The translations under genes and the position numbers were made by a program. Of a stretch of DNA of 6,086 bases, positions 5,614 to 6,086 are shown one piece after another. This stretch comes from an uncultured Limosilactobacillus sp. (lineage in GTDB: Bacteria > Bacillota > Bacilli > Lactobacillales > Lactobacillaceae). The notes beneath the pieces are model-generated. The model was not told the DNA's origin. It was given only the letters and a program-made list of their open reading frames with translations, and ran no database searches. The DNA is taken from contig CALVFC010000094.1 of assembly GCA_944326735.1 (NCBI GenBank), positions 1-6,086 on the forward strand, given 5' to 3'. Within the stretch, counting starts at the first letter, position 1. Every line of letters starts with the position of its first letter.

Positions 5614-6086
5614 GTGATTACATTACAAAATGATCAATTAAAAGTGGCTATCAATGAGTTGGGTGCTCAATTGCACAGTATTCAACGGCTTGATCATCAA
5701 ATCGAATATTTGTGGCAGGGTGATCCTGCTTCTTGGAATCGCCAGGCTCCGATCCTATTCCCATTTGTGGGGCGGTTAAAGGATGACCAATACCAATTTA
5801 ATGGTCAAACCTATCACCAAACCCAACATGGTTTTGCTCGTGACCGGCAGTTTGCGGTCCTTGATCAAACCGCCACTTACGTATTGTTAGAACAACATGA
5901 CGATGATGAAACGCGGCAGGCATTTCCATTTGCCTACTCGTTACGTGTTAAGTATGAATTAACTGGTGACCAATTGGCTGTCACCTATTCAGTGACTAAC
6001 CCAGATGCGGACCAATCATTGATTTATGCGATTGGGGCTCACCCAGGCTTCAATATGCCGCTATCAGCTAATGGTCACTTTGACCA
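5614..6086 (+). CDS. Galactose mutarotase-like protein (LacX-type aldose 1-epimerase family), 5' part only
   Basis: The first 157 residues of an aldose 1-epimerase family protein, cut by the window end; family members have about 290-300. The protein would interconvert alpha and beta anomers of a sugar or sugar derivative in the cytoplasm; the exact substrate cannot be told, since LacX-like members are poorly characterised. It opens MITLQNDQLKVAINELGAQL, typical of the family's first beta strands. PILFPFVGRL (46-55) carries Arg54, QHGFARD (71-77) carries His72, and GAHPGF (141-146) carries His143. By family analogy these correspond to the substrate-binding arginine and the two active-site histidines of GalM. 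The catalytic glutamate lies beyond the window. No signal peptide is seen. It begins after the topA terminator and probably has its own promoter, so it is not part of the topA unit. Confidence 0.9.
   Translation, partial: MITLQNDQLKVAINELGAQLHSIQRLDHQIEYLWQGDPASWNRQAPILFPFVGRLKDDQYQFNGQTYHQTQHGFARDRQFAVLDQTATYVLLEQHDDDETRQAFPFAYSLRVKYELTGDQLAVTYSVTNPDADQSLIYAIGAHPGFNMPLSANGHFD

Noticed and set aside
1..6086. A mobile element, CRISPR array, toxin-antitoxin pair or defence system.
   Set aside because: All genes are recognisable housekeeping or metabolic families in a familiar order; no transposase, integrase, spaced repeat array or foreign-looking base composition was seen.

Overview
The window looks like chromosomal core DNA of a Gram-positive Firmicute in the Lactobacillaceae. 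The evidence is strong AGGAGG-type ribosome binding sites, the gene set (YpmS/DUF2140, YozE, RbgA, RNase HII, a short DprA, TopA), and frequent CGG and CGT arginine codons at a moderate GC content. A Limosilactobacillus-like lactobacillus is my guess; the species cannot be read from the sequence. All genes lie on the + strand and nearly all the sequence is coding. I see no RNA genes, CRISPR arrays, insertion sequences or attachment sites, and no stretch over 300 bases lacks a gene.

Layout. (1) Positions 1-2280 hold a tight operon: the 3' part of a ypmS-like gene, yozE, rbgA (50S ribosome assembly GTPase) and rnhB (RNase HII). rnhB overlaps the end of rbgA. A clear intrinsic terminator follows at 2285-2314. 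(2) dprA (2365-3231) starts only about 50 bases after that terminator, and its Shine-Dalgarno sequence can be locked in a hairpin by an upstream CCTCC. (3) A 155-base gap carries two candidate promoters and a leader hairpin. It is followed by topA (3387-5507), DNA topoisomerase I with a basic N-terminal tail, two complete four-cysteine zinc ribbons and a degenerate third one. (4) A strong terminator at 5559-5598 seems to hold an extended -10 promoter in its loop, preceded by three helix-phased 10-bp T-rich repeats. (5) A galactose-mutarotase-like gene (LacX-type) starts at GTG 5614 and runs off the window end.

Functionally, most of the region serves ribosome assembly and genome maintenance: RbgA matures the large subunit, RNase HII removes ribonucleotides and RNA from DNA, DprA loads RecA on incoming single strands, and TopA relaxes negative supercoils. 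The mutarotase is a separate, sugar-metabolism transcription unit. I did not find a convincing undescribed system. The best leads are regulatory: the dprA Shine-Dalgarno hairpin, the promoter nested in the topA terminator, and the topA leader.
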